Shown in pieces: positions 62,516 to 64,000 of a stretch of DNA of 64,000 nucleotides (the first letter of the stretch is position 1; the number at the start of each line of letters is the position of its first letter). The notes below the pieces were generated by a model that was not told the origin of the DNA, made no database searches, and saw nothing but the letters and a program-made list of their open reading frames with translations. Both the position numbers and the translations under genes were made by a program. The stretch spans positions 39,256-103,255 of the forward strand of contig NZ_JBNPNH010000007.1 in NCBI RefSeq assembly GCF_050314555.1, in the 5' to 3' direction. The DNA comes from Spyradosoma sp004558035 (GTDB lineage: Bacteria; Verrucomicrobiota; Verrucomicrobiia; Opitutales; UBA953).

Positions 62516-62811
62516 GCGACGAACGTGAGAACGAAACCGCGCGTGCGGCTTCCGGCGGGGAGTTGCCCGAAGCTCTCTTCGCGCGCCTGGGGAAACGCCT
62601 GCCGCTGCTGCTCGACGCGCCGGAGAAATTTCTGCGCTACGCGACGTGGCGCGCGTGTTTCGACGCGTTCCGCCGCGCCAAGAAAAATGCGCTTTCCGTC
62701 CGGCGTTCCCGCGACGGCTGGCGCGTCGCCCTCTGCGGGGGAGTTTCGTTTTCCCGAAAGGAGGCAGCCGATGAAATTTCCTCACTCCCTGTGATACAGG
62801 TGCCTTCTTGA
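62512..62811 (+). pseudogene. Duplicated C-terminal fragment of a glycosyltransferase
   Basis: A 99-codon frame starting in the ATGA overlap with the previous gene. From GELPEALFARLGKRLPLLLDAPEKFLRYATWR on it copies the last about 75 residues of the glycosyltransferase at 58,851-59,939 almost exactly. It shifts frame near the end (CGGVSFSRKEAAD instead of CGLSFVFPKGD) and stops after VIQVPS. It has no catalytic domain. Confidence 0.85.
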
Positions 62812-62854
62812 AACACTGAGTTTCTGTTTGCTTTCGCGACTTTTTCAATGTCAA

Positions 62855-62936
62855 AAAGACGTTCCCGCGGATTTCGCGGGAACGTCTTTCGTCGCGGGAA
62901 CGCGCACGGGGCTTATTGGCCCTGCTTGTCGAACCG
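62855..62936 (-). pseudogene. Copied 3' end of greA with its motif terminator
   Basis: About 80 bp nearly match 35,046-35,127: the motif hairpin (here GACGTTCCCGCG/CGCGGGAACGTC, with a compensating pair change), the spacer TTTCGTCGC, the stop codon and the last codons (FDKQG, then Q instead of K). It sits between glycosyltransferase remnants, with no other part of greA. Confidence 0.85.
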
Positions 62937-63155
62937 CTGTTGCGCCGCTTAAGCGCACTTGGAAAAGTTCGTCGCGCGTACATCCGATTCAAATTCCTGT
63001 CAAAGGCCACCTTTGGCGAACGACGGCGTCACTACAAGGCGAAATGTCGTGCCTACAAACGCGAAATCGCGATTTTGCGCGGTTTCCTCAAAGGCAAATG
63101 CGATTGGCGTGCTGTCGTCGCGACGCCCTTCGATCGTTTCGGCGAACGTTCCTGA
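62937..63155 (+). pseudogene. C-terminal remnant of another glycosyltransferase
   Basis: A frame reads LRRLSALGKVRRAYIRFKF, LSKATFGERRRHYKAKCRAY and KREIAILRGFLKG, which resembles the basic C-terminal tail of family 2 glycosyltransferases. There is no N-terminal domain. It is followed by TGAACCTCGACCCGCGTTTC, duplicated from 62,485. Confidence 0.6.
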
Positions 63156-63187
63156 ACCTCGACCCGCGTTTCAAAAAATGAACGACG
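63150..63187 (+). repeat. Direct repeat of the glycosyltransferase gene end
   Basis: CTGAACCTCGACCCGCGTTTCA then AAAATGA.CGACG matches 62,485-62,521 with two substitutions, that is, the last codons and stop of the double glycosyltransferase. Confidence 0.9.
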
Positions 63188-63220
63188 CGTTCCCGCCAAT
63201 CTTTAATTCATAACTCTGTC

Positions 63221-63868
63221 ATGATTCCCTTCGTTTCCGTAATCGTTCCCGTTTACAACGCCGAAAAATACCTGCGGGAGTGCCTCGATTCCGTCATCGA
63301 TCAGTCGCTCCGTGAGATTGAAATCATCTGCGTCGACGACGGCTCCACCGACGCCTCGCCCGCCGTGCTCGCCGAATACGCCGCCCGCGACTCGCGCGTC
63401 CGCGTGATCACGCAGGAAAACGCCGGCGTCGGTCCCGCGCGCAACGCCGGCATCCGCGCCGCGCGCGGCGAATTCGTCGCCTTCATCGACCCCGACGATC
63501 TTCTGCCCGACGAATCCGCCTACGAAGCTCTCTACCTTTGGGCGAAGGAAAAGCGCGTGCGCGTCTGCGGCGGCGGCGTCTGCTCCCTCGCGAACGACGG
63601 CAGACGCTATTTCCCCGACGCTTCCTGGGGCAGCAACGTCGACCAGACGTTCCCGCGCGACGGTTTCATGCGCTTCGCCGAGTGGCAGTTCGACTACGGG
63701 TTCTACCGCTACATTTTCGAGCGCAGGCTGCTGCTCGACAACGAAATCTTCTTCCCGCCCTACATCCGCTATCAGGACCCGGTTTTCTGCGCCCGCGCGG
63801 CGGTTGCCCTCGGCGGCGTGCCGCTCCACGCGACGGCGGAAGTGCAGGTCGTCCTCGAAGTCGAGTGA
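63221..63868 (+). CDS. Family 2 glycosyltransferase, short at the C-terminus
   Basis: 215 residues. FVSVIVPVYNAEKYLRECLDSVIDQSLREIEIICVDDGSTD and FIDPDDLLPDESAYEALY form a complete GT-A core. Family members normally continue for 80-150 more residues after YIRYQDPVFCARA; here it ends with TAEVQVVLEVE and a stop. It may be truncated by the recombination seen just upstream, or a naturally short form. Confidence 0.88.
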   Translation: MIPFVSVIVPVYNAEKYLRECLDSVIDQSLREIEIICVDDGSTDASPAVLAEYAARDSRVRVITQENAGVGPARNAGIRAARGEFVAFIDPDDLLPDESAYEALYLWAKEKRVRVCGGGVCSLANDGRRYFPDASWGSNVDQTFPRDGFMRFAEWQFDYGFYRYIFERRLLLDNEIFFPPYIRYQDPVFCARAAVALGGVPLHATAEVQVVLEVE

Positions 63869-63887
63869 GGTTTCTCGCGGCGTCGCC

Positions 63888-64000
63888 ATGGAAGGTTTCG
63901 TCGAAGAACTGGAACGGCTCGTCGCGGGCGTCGGGCGTCCCTCGTGGGACGCCTACTTCGCGGCGATGGCGGTGCTGATCGCGTCGCGCTCGGCGTGCGA
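63888..64000 (+). CDS. dCMP/cytidine deaminase family protein (3' end outside window)
   Basis: 37 codons visible: MEGFVEELERLVAGVGRPSW then DAYFAAMAVLIASRSAC. RPSWDxYFxxxAxLxAxRSxC is the usual start of dCMP deaminase (ComEB-like) proteins, which supply dUMP for dTTP. The zinc motifs lie beyond the window, so this rests on the N-terminus. Confidence 0.7.
   Translation, partial: MEGFVEELERLVAGVGRPSWDAYFAAMAVLIASRSAC

Noticed and set aside
62916..63155. A complete small protein gene between the glycosyltransferases
   Set aside because: The open frame begins inside the antisense of the copied greA end, and its residues match only a glycosyltransferase tail, so a remnant is more likely.

Overview
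The window is about 64 kb of a high-GC bacterial chromosome, most consistent with the Verrucomicrobiota and probably an Opitutales-type host-associated lineage. Three things support this: a PEP-CTERM surface protein, a GreA with the long N-terminal extension known from the PVC group (including chlamydiae), and a typical single-copy bacterial gene set with no plasmid, phage or IS genes. The assignment is an inference from gene content; no rRNA gene is present. Many start codons have no obvious Shine-Dalgarno sequence.

Layout. 1-4.5 kb: oxaloacetate decarboxylase/pyruvate carboxylase-type alpha subunit (cut by the left edge), a DUF481 outer-membrane protein, ilvC, ilvN and tRNA-Val. 4.7-12.4 kb: a SulP transporter, an FmdB-like protein, tRNA-Pro, rpmF-plsX, an acyltransferase, cysS and hisD. 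12.5-16.5 kb: a ribbon-helix-helix protein, tRNA-Arg, rny, a Spy/CpxP-like helical protein and hisG. 16.7-24.5 kb: a lipoprotein, then a complete tetR plus tripartite RND efflux operon. 24.6-32.2 kb: nuoBCD, an unknown membrane protein, purN, prmA and pstA-pstB-phoU. 32.3-38.9 kb: repeat-rich DNA around a PEP-CTERM protein, long-form greA and three small exported or cytosolic proteins. 38.9-43.6 kb: dnaK and a restriction-modification locus (DUF262-HNH nuclease, EcoRI-family adenine methylase and a divergent small regulator). 43.9-51.2 kb: ksgA, folP, mutL, an rRNA-type methyltransferase, pyrE and others. 51.2-57.4 kb: an M48 protease, an LpoB/YcfL/COG3014 lipoprotein cluster and an AAA/DUF4143 ATPase. 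57.7-64 kb: a surface-polysaccharide locus (glf and family-2 glycosyltransferases) full of broken duplicate gene ends, then the start of a dCMP deaminase.

The most striking feature is not a gene. The non-palindromic word GCGGGAACGC (core CGGGAACG, reverse complement CGTTCCCG) is scattered through the whole window, inside and between genes, on both strands and in all reading frames. I counted 27 copies of the 7-mer core in 43,621-48,760, where base composition predicts about one. Pairs in inverted orientation form many of the intrinsic terminators. These are the hallmarks of a DNA uptake sequence (DUS/USS), which is established only in Neisseriaceae and Pasteurellaceae. In the polysaccharide locus, a copy of the greA 3' end with its motif-built terminator lies among broken glycosyltransferase ends, which would fit uptake-driven recombination.

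A second system is the restriction-modification locus, whose divergent promoter carries three copies of the operator ACAT-N6-ATGT, one of them spanning the start codon of the putative regulator. Intergenic regions also carry several families of small hairpin and inverted-repeat elements.
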